Below, in pieces: positions 1 through 12,574 of a stretch of 64,000 bases of DNA. The notes under the pieces are model-generated. The model had not been told where the DNA came from and ran no database searches. It saw nothing but the letters and a program-made list of their open reading frames with translations. The stretch is from Solanum dulcamara (Eukaryota; Streptophyta; Magnoliopsida; Solanales; Solanaceae), in contig NC_077242.1 in NCBI RefSeq assembly GCF_947179165.1, positions 42,897,097 through 42,961,096 on the forward strand, read 5' to 3'. Every line of letters starts with the position of its first letter. Positions within the stretch are counted from its first letter, which is position 1. The translations under genes and the position numbers were made by a program.

Positions 1-530
1 GTAACTCTATTCATGAGCTCTGAACATGATTCATGATTCATAATTTGTGTTCACTTCTGAATGTTAAGACTCTTAGCGTAGTTAAGCTCCTATTCCTCAA
101 GTCTTCTATATGCCGAAAAGAAGTGTATGTAAAGCTTGTCTCTTCTTTTATTTTGGCATGCTTTCAAGTTAAGTTGTGAACGATATGAGCTTGGAGGTCA
201 CCCCATCCCTAAGCTCTATATATAACCCATGACTCGTACTGCTCGTGAATGTTAAAGGCCCTATAAGAGTAAAAGTCACTAATTACATAAATTATATGCC
301 ATTGCCTTGACACATGCTTCTAATGCCCGAGATTGTACCCGATATGATTCTTATTGACCGTTAGAGGGTACTTAAAATGATTACTACCCTGATCTTCAAG
401 TGGTGGTTCGCTTGATTACTCGGTTGGGCCTTGGATGGTAATTTAGTTACATATATGCGCTGCCTTGCTCACGCATACTGTAATACATCTTACACCGAGT
501 CCCCGGTCGACTATAAATATGTATATATGG

Positions 531-885
531 TCATATGATATGTGGATCGGGACGTCGTTCCTCGGCACTAATATATGAGATATGGGTCGGGCCATCATTC
601 CTCAGCACTAATATATGAGATACGGGTCAGGCCATCATTCCTCGGCACTAATATATGAGATATAGGTCGAGCCATCATTCCTCAGCACTAATATATGAGA
701 TACGGGTCGGGTCGTTGTTCTTCGGCACTAATATATGAGATACGGGTTGGGCCGTCATTCCTTGGCACTAATATATGAGATATGGGTCGGGCCATCATTC
801 CTTGGCATTATCATATGATATGTGGATCGAGTCGTCGTTCCTCGGCATTATCATATGATATATGGATCGGACCGTCGTTCCTCGG
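531..885 (+). repeat. 40-bp minisatellite inside the LTR, about 9 units
   Basis: Units of 40 bp of the type 'aatatatgagatacgggtcg' + 'ggccatcattcctcggcact' follow each other from about 531 to 885. They vary at a few positions, and the last two are of a variant beginning 'atcatatgat'. The related LTRs in this window hold the same motif in different copy number or organisation. Confidence 0.9.
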
Positions 886-1326
886 TGTGGATTTGCTATA
901 TACATAGATAGGTTTGTATGTTCCACAACGCTTACAATATGCATATGCCTATCTTGATAAATGATGTATTTGTTACACCAAGTCCCTAAACAGGCAGGGT
1001 ACAGTACGTGATAATAGCATGTATGACTTTGTTTTATAAAAGGCAGGTATGATGACTGGCTAAGCATTATACTTGCCCCTGCATTCCTATTTTAACTGTA
1101 ATTTTTCATACAATGTTGTATGCTTACATACTCAGTACATATGTCGTACTGACCCCCTCTTTCCAGAAGAGGCTGCATTTCATGCCTGCAGGTGCAGACA
1201 TAGGTTTTGAGAGTCCGCCAGCTTAGGATTCCGCTTGGCCTATTTGGAAGAAAATCCATTATATCGGAGCTTAGTTTTTGGTATTGAACCTTGGTGCCTG
1301 CAGCACTTAAGCTTCAGCAGGTCAGC

Positions 1327-3276
1327 ATGTGTAGGGTGAGGTGCAGCTGGTGGACTTATCCAAAGGCCCCCAAATTTTGCAGGATTGCAGAATATATTAT
1401 TTTGATAAGGCCCAAGAAATTTCAGCCCAAACGGATAATTGGAGGCGTTAGGCGAGCGACATTGAAGATTTCAGCTGTCTTAAGCCTAAAAAGGAAGAAT
1501 TTTGCTAATTGGAAGCTCCAACTTGGGAAACAAGCCTTCAAACTTTGCATGTCTAAATTAAAGGATATATATGCAAACTCCAGAAAGTTTCAGCTCAAAC
1601 GGATAAGTGGAGACATTAGTCGAGCGACATGGAAAATGCTAACAGGCTCCAAAATTCTCTGTGAGATCCATTCTTTTCTATTAACCTTTACAGGTCTTTG
1701 CTTGTCCTTGGTTATTTGTTGTGTATTTGCAGGTTGTTGGAGATATATACCAACATGCTTTAATAACAAATACATAGAGGACAACACCTGCAGCAGCTCA
1801 ACACCTGCAGCAGCTCAACACATGCAACACCTGCAGCAGCTCAACACCTGTTTGCCTTGTTGCTTGTCTTTGGTTGCCTGTTTTTGTTTAGAACCTCTTT
1901 GGCACTACTATGAGGGCTGCAGTAACCTGGGGCTTCTATGGAGCAACACACTCAGCTGGCTAACCACACTCTCTATTATCAACACACCCCACCAACAACT
2001 ATACCAACCTGCAGCAGACAAGGAACAAATACACTCCATCTATGCCATCTCTAATAGCTCAACACCTGCAGCAGCTCCTTTCTTGCTGGTTCTTGCTTGG
2101 TGTGTAGATGCAGATGTCAGGATGGACTCATCAACTTGTGCTCCCAACACCTACATAGAGCACAACACAGATACAACCAACAAAACAAATACCTTCACTA
2201 AGAGGCCTACAAAAGAATTGTGCAGCATGGCAATTAGCTTCTGGTTTTGGTGTTTGTTTGTTTGTTTGTATTTGCTTGATTGTCTTTGTTTAGACCCTCT
2301 TTGGAACTACTATGAGGGCTGCAAGGTCCTGGGGCTCTCATGGAGCAGCACACTCAGCTTTCCATCCACACTCTCTAACATAAACACACCACAGCAAACA
2401 CTCCACCAACTGGCAGCACACAAGGAACATGGGTACAGCAGCCTGCAGATCTCCTTGGCAGTGAGGTTTGGTGGTTTTGTTTTATGCAGGTACCCCAGCT
2501 GCAGCTCACTCCCAGAATCTGCATTGATCCCCATCAGTCATCCTCAGCTTCATCAATGTAGCTGGCAGACCCCCTTTAGAAATGCTACAAAGGCTGCAGC
2601 AACCTGGGGCTACTATGAAGCAGAACAATCAGATTGCCAACCACATTCTCCATTATCAACACACCTCAGCAACAAGTCCATCAACCTGCATCAGACAAGA
2701 AACAAATACAAGTTTGTTGGTGTTGTTTTTCTGTGCAGGTACTCCAAGAAGGTTAACCATCTCAAAACAAAGACCAATAAGCAGCCTAACTACAATGGAA
2801 GCAACAAGGAGTTGCACAAAAACATGCATCAGCCTTTTCTCTTCCCACAATTGCTTGCCCCTCTGTTAATTGCTAATGCAGGTTCACTGATGCACACCTG
2901 CTACAACTTCAAAGTTGAGAATACTTGGCATCACAAGGATACTGCAGCCTTCATCATCAACCACCATTTGTACCTACCATATGCAGCACAGCAGCAGAAT
3001 ACAGCATATGCAGCACACAATAGTTTGTTTGTGTGTTTTTCTGGTGTTGTTTGCCTGTGCAGGTACCAAAATAGGTATCTACTACTGAACCTAACCTGCA
3101 ACAACAATCATGCTACCACTGCAACTATAGAGGCAGCAAGGAATTGGGTACAAGACTGCAACAACCATGTTTGTTTGCTTCCTTGGCTAATTCAGGCTAT
3201 CAATTTTCTCCACAACAACTCCAAGGCTGTTGGAAACTATAGCTCCATATATTTCAACTCTTTTCAGCCCCCGTAG
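1327..3276 (+). other. Very long open frame inside the retro-insertion (649 codons from first ATG)
   Basis: The frame stays open from 1291 to the TAG at 3274-3276. The first ATG is at 1327, and no ATG lies between the insertion's left edge and there. The product is not recognised. It is rich in Cys, Ser, Thr, Gln and Leu, and it contains two in-frame copies of a segment resembling 'PLW-YYEGC--LGL-WS-TLS' 134 codons apart. A third nucleotide copy near 2565-2709 is shifted to another frame, which argues against selection on the protein. CAG/CTG-rich low complexity (for example 1789-1850) lowers the chance of stops. It may be a non-coding transcript that happens to be open, or a real Cys-rich repeat protein. 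I do not assign a function. Confidence 0.35.
1409..1637 (+). repeat. 55-bp direct repeat pair in the 5' part of the retro-insertion
   Basis: The stretch at 1409-1464 ('aatttcagcccaaacggata' ... 'gcgagcgacattg') recurs at 1582-1637 with a few changes, at a spacing of 173 bp. It lies upstream of the three approximately 145-bp modules that start near 1887, 2288 and 2565. Confidence 0.75.
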
Positions 3277-3732
3277 TTGATAATCATGATACTGATGCAA
3301 TGGCATATTTCATCTGGATTTACTTGGTACGACAAGACTAAAAAGAGCAAAGATGAAAAGAATTTTCCCATCCCATGCGAGATAGAAGTTTCGTATACTT
3401 GTTCTTCTTCAATGTAGCTATGTCTGGTACGTAGCATAGTTGGAATAGGACTAGTGTACTTTTCTTTTCTTTTTTCTCATGGAAGGGGAGAGTCTCCCTC
3501 ATTTATGCTTTCATAGTTGAATTGTACCGGGAGGAGTCCTCTCACAGGTTTAATGCTTTCTAGTTATAGTTAGTATCTTCTCTGTATCGGGGATGAGTTA
3601 GCCGACCTTTAATAGGTTAGCCGACTTATGAACCACCATAGGATCGGAGGTAAGGTTTATGTCTCCCTCCTTGTATTTTTACTTTGATTATTTATGTTAA
3701 GGCTTGGGGGTGTTGCTTAACCCCTGACTGTG

Positions 3733-3754
3733 CACGAGAGGTGGGAGCCTCGTG
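3733..3754 (+). other. Small 3' stem-loop just before the poly(A) tail
   Basis: CACGAG (3733-3738) and CTCGTG (3749-3754) form a 6-bp stem with a 10-base loop, 16 bases before the A-run. A terminal hairpin is a plausible recognition element for a LINE reverse transcriptase; that role is inference. Confidence 0.4.
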
Positions 3755-3767
3755 TAGGGTCTGTTCC

Positions 3768-3814
<47 letters not shown>

Positions 3815-4205
3815 GGTGTATATATTTACTTTCATTTATTCAAAGTTACGGCGGGGCCTTGTCCCGCCATATGTTGTCTTCGCTACTCTTAGAGGTCTGT
3901 AGACATGGGAGTGGGTTGTGTATATATGTATGCTTAATCGTATTTGTATGAGATATGTTTGGGATGTTCCCTCTGTCGTGGAAGCCTTGTCGGCTCGCAT
4001 GTATGTATATAATGGGACAACCCCACATGCTATAATAGCCTCGTCGGCTTATATGATATGCTGCCTGAATAATAAGTTGTAGCCTCTCAGGAGTCGGGTC
4101 GGGCTAATACATGATCATATGACAAGCTTACTTACAGTTTACAAATGTATACATGAGTGTCCAGCTTGGGCACCCGGATATGGCCCACGGGGCTGGGTCG
4201 TGACA

Positions 4206-5357
4206 ACTTTGCCCTCTAACATGAGTTTTCTTCCAAAATAAAACTTCCCAAATGAATATCCCCCCCCCCTTACCAACAACATGGAGGGTACCCCTACAAC
4301 TTTAGTTCAGTATAAGAAGGGTACTCAGTATCAACTTCCAAGCCGTGTGATGACCTTATATCTCATTCCCTTTTTGTTGAAAAAAATAATTTGGCAGAGT
4401 TTTCTCTATATTTCTTACAATTCAAAACTTGCACGCAGTAAATACCAACAATGCCAATGGATATATATACATCCATATTATATCATATCACAACCATAAT
4501 GCCTCACAAGGCCAACATACATATATGTTTATAGCATCCTATTTCACAGCCACACAGCGCTTCCTACATTAAGCCGAAACAAAAATAACAAATTGCCCCT
4601 ATAGGTAATAAAAACTATACTTATCACTCTCCTATACTTATAGTCGATCAGTCCTCAGTTTGACCCGGTGACCTAGGAGGTGAAGGGTGCTCCCTATCTT
4701 TATTTGGTTTCCATATGCTTGTCTTCCCCTCATCATCCTCCTCACTTGGATCCAAGGGACATAGATAACCAGGTAACCCCTAATTTACCGACGACCAAGA
4801 TAGAGGACTCGAATATGTTGTAACGTTTATCGTTAGAGCCAGCCTAACATAATGCTCTGTCATAAGAGTAGTTGGTATGGCTTCCGGAACCACTTCCCTG
4901 GTCATTAAACACTCTGGGGAATTTGTCATTGGGCCCTCCGAGGGGTCGGTCTCAATAGCATAATTGGGGTCCTCCGAAGGATCGGTCTCTATAGAATAGC
5001 TGGGACTTCTCCTGCTTAGTCCTGGAACCTGAAGTCTCGAATACACCATGGGAGCCTTCTCTACACCCCCTTCATAATCTAGAGATGGCCTTTTCATTTT
5101 CCCCCACGATCTGTACCTACCTACAAGGACGGAGATCAGAAACAATTTCCCCATCGAGGCATTGCCATACATAATCATTCGTTATGGTCCTTAATAAGAG
5201 AGCTCTATCACACGATCTTGGATATGAAAGAAAGCTAACATCCTAAATGTCCTGTAGCCTCTTGTCTATAGATGTGGTGCATAGCACATGGATAAATAAG
5301 ACTCTATTAGATATGGTCTGTAGACATTCCAAGGAAGAACTGCTCTTATACCACTTC
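4206..5357 (-). mobile_element. Internal (leader/gag-proximal) relic of a minus-strand gypsy element
   Basis: The stretch 5178-5357 aligns by eye with the leader of the young element (48764-48953): both contain 'gctctatc-cacgatct', 'ctgtagcctc-t-t-tatagatgtggtgca' and end in a primer site just before the LTR. A minus-strand frame of 132 codons (4780-5178) follows. It is Ser/Thr/Pro-rich with a doubled 'IETDPSE' motif and I do not recognise it. The left part (4206-4780) is TE-like but unassigned. Confidence 0.55.
5342..5353 (-). other. Primer-binding site (initiator tRNA-Met type), one mismatch
   Basis: GCTCTTATACCA differs at one base from the plant initiator tRNA-Met 3' end and stands 4 bases from the LTR edge at 5358, the same spacing as in the young element. 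It identifies the LTR at 5358-8522 as a 5' LTR in minus orientation. Confidence 0.7.
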
Positions 5358-8300
5358 TGTCACAACCCATCCGCATAGGCCAAGACTGGAGTCTGACTTG
5401 GACCCCCGTATACCTAACTATTAGATATGAGTACAATATACAAGCTCCCTAGTAGGTGGTAATACTTTCATATACATATAGTTTCTTTCATTTGCATCAT
5501 ACCATGAAAGGGCACGCAGGACGACAAGGCTGCCATAACATTTCAGTAGTTATAACACGTCATTTAGACACAGCTGAAACAAACTGGTAATTAACCCACA
5601 CACACATCTACAGACCTCTAAGAGTATGAGCGATAACATATGGTGGGACAGGGCCCCTGTCGTACCCCTAAATGACAAAACAAATATATACATCAAGGGA
5701 CCAGTACCAAAACTAGGCTCCAATACAATGGAGCTCTTCTCAACTTTCTGATTGGAGTCCTAAGCTGGGGGTCTCCAAAATATATGTCGATACCTGCGGG
5801 CATGAAACATAGCCCCTTGAGGAAATGGGGGTTAGTACGATATATGTACTGAGTATACAAAGCATAGCGTAGAATAAATGGGAGCATATCTGAAATAGAG
5901 GCTCAGGAGATAAGCATGTTACTCAAGAAACCATTGTACTTGTACCTTGTGAATCATAAAAGCATGCATGCTCATATTATATAATATAACTGGCCCTTTT
6001 AGGGACTCGGTGAATCATATATCTATAGGACCATCATAGGGCCCGGTGTCATCATCACCTTATCACTTAACATCATCATACATATACATACATACCCGTC
6101 TCTCTAGTGAGGGACTCGATGAATCAATCATGTCATTGCAGTATCATGTCTTCATATAGCATACCCGGCCCTTTACTGAGGGACTCGATTGGTAGTGCAG
6201 TGAACTGTGCATGATTACGTACCAAGCCTGGAACTCGGTGAAAGAAGTGTTACAATATACACGAGTAGAGTAGTGAGTAACCATATGCAATTTAAATCAT
6301 TATCTGAGACTCAACAGTATAAGAAGATCAAGCTATCGTCTGAGGACCAGAGTAGTAGTGTAGTCATACCAAGTGCCCTCTAAATGCCAGTAGGGGCCAT
6401 ATCAATTGGGACCTTTAGAACCATAAACATATACCAAAATAGTGCTACCAGCTTATAGAATCGGGGATACCTGTTATTATATAATCCTTAGGACTAAGGG
6501 TTTATACCTCTATTATTTCTTAACATATCGAGGGTTCAAGGAAGGTAGTTTAACTACTTTAAGAGTTTAACATCTTAAAGTGAATAAGAGACAGGAAGAA
6601 CATTTGAAACTTAGGAATGGAATTACCCCGGAGCTAGTAACATATTTAACTTATATCTAAGACATGCCAAAAGAAGAGAAAGGATAATCTTTACATATTC
6701 CCTACTTTTCCTTATGTAGTCATCATATACATATGTGCCGAGGAACGTACGGCCCGATCCTTATATAGTAACATGTGCCGAGGGACGTTTGGCCCGATCC
6801 TTATATACATATACCATACCCGTCCCATCAAGGGACTCAGTACCATAACCATCTCATCATAACATCATATTTATATCAAGGACATATCAAGAGAAGAGAA
6901 GGGTAGTTTTACATACCTCTTACGGATTACTCTTAATCACTTTCGCCTCGTCGTCCTCTGAACCTATTTAACATTAAAAAATACAAATATTAACAACCCT
7001 CTACCTTCCAGCTTCTTAAGTTACATTCGATCATTCATAGAACTCAATTCCTCACTTACCTTTCTTGACTAGTCCCTTAATTAGTTAAGGAGTTAATGGA
7101 AATCAGGCAGCACCTCCCCTATAACTTGCCTTATCCGAACTTCCAATTACATCCTCAATTACTAAAGACAACCAACAACAACAATCAGCAGCTTATATAC
7201 AAGTAAACCACTTCAACATTACACAATACAAACTCCAAACAACTCGCTCGAAACTATGATACCAAAGTAGGGTTTTTAATCTCTACTTCATAAAACCTTT
7301 AACCATATGAAATGGAGGGTCGTGTGGATGCAACCAAAAGCACCCACACCCTTTTAAGAACACTTTCCATCCCTGCAACATACAACCAAACACATCCAAT
7401 CCGCAGCACCATAATTACAACACACCACTCGACTTCGATTTAACTAAAACGACTTCAATTTAGTTTGTTTCTAACGCCAAGAATAATTATGCAATTTTCT
7501 TAATTATAGCTTTGTTTAAGATATTTAATACACTCCATAACAACATTATTAACTCCACTTTGAAAGGGAAGACCTTACCTTATCCAAAACTTACCAAAAT
7601 TCGCCTCGAAAGTCCTCTTAACGCCGCTGTAACTTTATGGCTATTTGTTGTCCTTTCGGTACTGCTCCAAATTATAAATTTACATTACTAATACCTTCAT
7701 TTCATCATTTTATACCCTAGATAATTAATTTAAAGAATGAAATCAGGGGACTTACCTTTTTGGCCCCAAATCCGTAGAGCTTTCTCTATAGCTTAGGGTT
7801 TCTTTTCTTTTTTTTTCTCTTGGATTTTTGGCTGGAAAATGAACTTAAGAGTCATAAAACATACATATATAGGCTGCCTTAGGATGTGACATATGTCATC
7901 CCCTTAGAGTGATATGTGTCCAGCCCTTATTGGGCCAACATATCTATGCAGCCAATCCGGGGCTACCATGCGGCAGGTGGGGTCCACCCCAAGCAGATGG
8001 GTCACCTACTTGACCCCAAGCAGGTGCATCACCTGCTGCCATGTGTCATCTTCCCTTTATGCCATGTGTCACCTCCTCTTGCTGCCACGTGTCACCCTCT
8101 CTTGCTGCCACATGCTGCTATGTGTACCTCTCACGTGCTGCCATGTGTCGAGTAGGTGCATCACCTACTCAGTACAAGTAGGTGCATCACTTGCTTACTT
8201 CTTATTTGTGGGTTCATAATCTCGTCTTATTTTAAGAACTTATGTAATCCTTGCTACGTAAGCTCGGCATGTACTCAAGTAGCTTAAGTATGAATGACAT

Positions 8301-8522
8301 CCAAAGTGATAGCTTACACAAGTAAGTTGAGTCCTATGACTTATTACTTGGTCTCCAACTCCTTTCGGATTCTCATAACTCTATTTCCAACCTTCCCTAC
8401 TATAGGGTATCACATTCTCCCTTCCTTGGAGTTGCTTGATAGCATTATAGATTATCCGGCTCACATGGTACCTTCTAAGAAGCTCAAGAGATATTCTGAG
8501 CATAAGAGTGTAGGGTATAACA
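5358..8522 (-). repeat. 5' LTR of an old minus-strand gypsy element
   Basis: It begins TGTCACAACCC and ends GGTATAACA on the plus strand, i.e. TG...CA in sense. Internally it shows the family landmarks: 'gacctctaagag' near 5615, 'gtcagtacgatatatgtactgag'-like sequence near 5830, 'gaggaacgtacggcccgatc' units at 6735-6800, and the U3 array near 7880-8160. It appears to have inserted into another minus LTR whose remaining part starts at 8523. The matching left LTR is not in the window. Confidence 0.75.
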
Positions 8523-8765
8523 AATGTACAGCCCGATCCATATATAATATAATAGTGTTGAGGAACGTATGAACCAATCCATATATAATATAACATGTTA
8601 GTACTGAGGAACGTATGGCCTGATCCATATATAATATAATAGTGTCGAGGAATGTAAGACCCGATTCATATATAATATAACATGTTAGTGCCGAGGAACG
8701 TACAGCCTGATCCATATATAATATAATAGTATCGAGGAACGTACGACCCAATTCATATATAAAAT
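8523..8765 (-). repeat. Dimeric minisatellite (about 41 + 46 bp) in the LTR
   Basis: Units ending 'cgaggaac' alternate between a form with 'aatataatagtgt' and a longer form with 'aatataacatgttagtg', giving an A-B-A-B order with a period of about 87 bp. Confidence 0.75.
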
Positions 8766-10544
8766 AGCATATAAATGTGCATGTAAAGCTCGGTAACATA
8801 TCAGACATCCCTCGAATATCATCATAAAGTATGTCAAAGAGCCTCAAGAATCATAGTCATATGTCACTATAGTATGAAACATCTTATAAAAGTCCGAACA
8901 CTAACTATCATAAAGTCCCTAAGAATAGAAATGGGTATATATCGACTATTATCTAACGTACCGAAATCTGGAGGGGGAGGCTCAATCACTTGAGAATTGT
9001 AATATCAAGAAGTGCATAAGGATCATGAAGCACGCTCAAAATCTTATGAATGGAATTATCCCAAATTTCATAGACATATCATTCCTTACTTATATCTAAG
9101 ACATGCCAACAGAAAAGAAGGATCACTTTACATACCTTTTATGGATCAACCGTAACCAAGCTTGCTTCGTTACCCGTTGAACCTATTTAACACAAAAGTA
9201 ATACTCTTATTAATAACCTTTGACTTTTCAGCTTCTAAATCTACAACCAATTATCCATAGGATTCATCTCCTCGTTCACACCTCTCGACTAGTATATTGA
9301 TTAGTTGAGAAGTTAACGGAAATCGGGCAGCATTTCCCCTATAACTCACCCTATTCGAACTTCTAATTACCCTTCGATTAGTACAGCCATATCAACAACA
9401 ACAACAACCACCCATATACCATAAAACTACTTCAACATTATTCAATATAAGTTCCAAACAGCCCACCAAAAACCACGATATCAAAATACGGTTTCCGACC
9501 TTTATTTTATAAAACCACAACTAAATAGAAAGGAGTATAACGTGGCTGCGAACAGAAGCACTTATACTTATTTATAACCACATTTTCTGCCCTTCAACAT
9601 ATTTAACTTACCTTAAAATACAATATCATAGTAACGATAACACTAACAAAACTTTAATCTAATTAGAACGGCCTCAATTCTGTCCATTTACAACGTCAAT
9701 AATAACTATGTAATTTTTTTACCTCCAACCTTATTTAATACAAGTAATCTTTTCATTACAACATCATTAACTCCAATTTGAAAGAAAGAAACCCTACCTT
9801 AGCAACTTGGCTCCGCAACTCGACTGAAAATTGATGGACTTCTCGTTGCACTTTCTTGCTGCCCCAATAATTAATTTATGTTGTTAAACACCTTCATTTT
9901 CTCGAAAAATACCTTAGATAATTAATTTACGAATCGAAATTCGAGGCCTTACCTTATTGCTAGCTTGGCCGTAGCTCTCTCTCTTTCTTTCTTTGTATTT
10001 TTTTCCAAATTTCTAAGTGTAGAAGGTGATAATGAAACCCTTAGTCATTAGTTGGTATATATACTCCTCCTTTGAGAGTGACGCATGTCATCCCCTAAGG
10101 GTGACACATGTCCAGCTCCTAGGCATCCACCTCAGCCCATGCACCCACCCCACGGCTGCCACTTGTCTTGGTGGGGTCCACCTTGGTAGGTGCATCACCT
10201 ACTCAGTCCAAGTAGGTGCATCACCTACTTATTCCAAGTAGGTGCATCACCTACTTATTTCTTTTCGTGGGTTCGTAATCTCCTTTAACTTTAAGAACCT
10301 ATGTAATCCTTGCTACTTAAGGTCGACATGTACTCAAGTAGCTTAATTATGTAAGACATCCAAGTCGGTAGCTTAAGTAGGTCGATTACCACGACTCATT
10401 ATTTGTCCTCCAACTCCTTTCATATTCCTCTAAACCTATTTCCAACCAACACTACTCACATAGAACTTTAGGGATAACATGGATCACATGGCAACCTTTC
10501 AGAGAAAAAAAAAGTTCCAATGTATAAAAGTGTGGGGTATAACA
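8523..10544 (-). repeat. Partial minus-strand LTR of the same family
   Basis: It starts within the internal minisatellite and ends GGGGTATAACA at 10544, the U3 end. The remainder of this LTR should lie beyond the element that owns the 5358-8522 LTR. The U3 motifs 'gacacatgtcc' and 'caagtaggtgcatcacctac' are visible at 10100-10255. Confidence 0.7.
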
Positions 10545-12574
10545 ATTGAGAACTATAATTGGTATCTTGTTTGAATTGTCGAATCAATTGAAGAATAGTT
10601 CCATATACCAATCCTTAAGGTTCAACCCCGACCTAATCAATTTGGTATTTTTTTGAAAATGGCCTCCTACGCTCTGAAATATTAGACATAAATGAGTGTT
10701 CATCAAAACTGACGTTGTTGCAGGGACTGATTAACGATAGTCTTTGATTGATTTTTATGTTCAAACTTATGTGCATTTTGTGTTCTTGTTACGTGTTGTT
10801 TTACTCTGTGTTTTCCAAAAATAAGGCAAAATGGAGCAATCAATTGATGAACGGGGCATAGGAGATGCGGGCTTTGCCAAGGAGTTTGACGCAAACTAAA
10901 CACCCATGTCATGCAAGAATTTTCAAAAATTAAGGATGTTTTCGAATAAAGTATCAATCAGCTTATAGGATTATCATGATTTAGATACTTTCAGATAAAG
11001 TGTCTCTCAAATTATGTTATGTATCATGATTTCAAAGGGCTACTCTTATGATTATCAGATTTCTCATGAATGATTCAGTATTACCGATTCTTACTGTTTC
11101 GTATGATTATTCATGTTTTTCGTTGAGAGTTTACTTAGCACTGAGTGGACCTAGGGATGAAGGCTCACTTGTTAGTAGAGGCATGAGACCTTTAGTAGAA
11201 ATATTTTTATCCTAGAATTATGTGCCACCAAAGGTTTGTCCCGATTGGACATTAGCTTAGTGGATCCACATTAGCTCATGACTCATTCCTTTATGCCTTG
11301 GCAAGCATGTTGAGAAGGGAGTCTCCCCTCGCTTTGTATTCATCGTCGCTCGCTCGACTCGACTTCAACTTTGGCAAATGATTTATTGATAAATTTTTTA
11401 GACAAAAAATATTTTTCATTTCACTATTAATTTCTTTTTTTTCCTGATATTAATTTATTAATTTAAGCAAAATTATTTAGAATTCGCGGAACAAAAATTG
11501 AAAAGAAAATTTTTATTCTGAACTGACACTTCCTTCCAATAGACATCAAACCTATTCTGAACAACTGAGTTGTCACCTTCTCAACCCAAATATTTTATCA
11601 TAAAAAATGAGGTTTACTTTTAGATTTCATCATCAAATTTACTTTTTCTGCACACTTTTTTATAAATAAATATTGAGTTTTTGTGTGATTTATTTCTATC
11701 TCTTGAGTTTGAAGAAGTTACTACAACAATAACAAGTAAATCTATTTTATCATGGAAGGAAGTAATCTATAACCTCTGGTACAGTGAGAAGATTGAATTC
11801 CTTAAGGATACACATTGAATTTTGTGATCTCGGATATTTTTTTCTTAAACAATTTCTGATTTATATTTTTCCCGGTTAATAAAACTATTTTAGTTTACTA
11901 GTTTAAACACAATAATTCAACACTTATTTTAGACAGTAATTTCAAAATACTGCATTTTAAAAAAAATTATGTCTAGTCAAACACTTTTATCTAAAAGGAG
12001 ATGGAAAGAATAATGATTATTGTCTCCAAAGCTCTGTGATTCCAATTTTCATATATATATATATATATACTCCTTTCCCCCCTCAAATTCTCATGTAAAA
12101 TACTCCAAGAGAACATCTCTAATCAATCAAACAACTAAAATGATCAATGCATGGAAAATAACTTTTCACAAGGTTATTATTTTTGTTGGATTAATAACTT
12201 TTTGATTCACTAATAACTAGCACAAATGACAATTACTTCATACTATCCAACAAAATGTAACGCTTTTCAACAAATATTTACTACACTTTTCAAAAACGGT
12301 GTCGTGTTGTTTCTCGTTGAATTTGATTTATATAATTTTAAAAAAAGATTAAAATATATAATAAAAAAATTATCACTCAACGGAAGGTTATCATTTATGT
12401 CCTATCGGTTCTTGTGAAATTGCCTTTCTTGTTGTTTTACGTTGTTCATTCTATAAATTAAACTAAAGCAGATTTTTAGAAAAAATAATTCAGCAAATAG
12501 GTATGAAAGTGAAATAATTTCAAAAGAATGAAAAATTTCAAAATTAATAAATCGATGGTTTAGTAGTTGTGACA
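10545..12574. other. AT-rich intergenic stretch, no gene recognised
   Basis: No frame here looks like a protein I know. A possible old TE remnant lies at 11100-11380 ('gagaagggagtctcccctcg'). An (AT)11 run at 12048-12069 is followed by a 21-codon hydrophobic frame (12140-12205) that ends at once. The segment nearest 12575 should hold the 3' end of the esterase transcript; I see no certain poly(A) signal. Confidence 0.5.

Larger units (their letters stand above)
1297..3810 (+). mobile_element. Poly(A)-tailed retro-insertion of unknown family
   Basis: A 2.5-kb block interrupts the LTR. It ends in an uninterrupted run of 40 A (3771-3810). It is flanked by a direct repeat, AACCTTGGTG at 1287-1296 and 3809-3818 (the first two A are shared with the tail). 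The LTR copies at 25762, 35208 and 55855 run straight through the equivalent place, so the empty site can be inferred. Poly(A) tail plus target duplication is the signature of LINE-driven (target-primed) insertion. I see no reverse transcriptase, endonuclease or zinc knuckle, so it is non-autonomous: a retrocopied transcript or an undescribed LINE-dependent element. The intact 40-A tail suggests recent insertion. Confidence 0.8.
1..4205 (+). repeat. Ty3/gypsy-type LTR, 5' end outside window, carrying a retro-insertion
   Basis: The right end reads GGGTCGTGACA at 4205, the end shared by the plus-oriented LTRs that finish at 29420, 38789 and 62532. Internal landmarks match those copies in order: the region preceding 'gtactgac', the 'catgcc...caggt' stretch near 1180 and the 'agaggtctgtagac' stretch near 3890. 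The first half lies before the window. No primer-binding site follows 4205, so this is a 3' LTR or a solo LTR. The LTR is split at 1297-3808 by a poly(A)-tailed insertion; removing it restores continuity with the other LTRs. Orientation is opposite to the LTR at 5358-8522. Confidence 0.8.

Noticed and set aside
530..885. CRISPR-like regular repeats
   Set aside because: Units are contiguous with no unique spacers; this is an LTR minisatellite in a plant genome.
1291..1326. Start of the long frame in the retro-insertion at 1291
   Set aside because: That start is a TTG in the flanking target duplication; the first ATG is at 1327.
7914..8219. Frames of 79 and 101 codons
   Set aside because: They cover the repetitive U3 motif array of an LTR and have no relation to known proteins.
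12140..12205. Short hydrophobic frame after a TATATATA run, like a signal peptide
   Set aside because: It ends after 21 codons from its best ATG and nothing downstream continues it.
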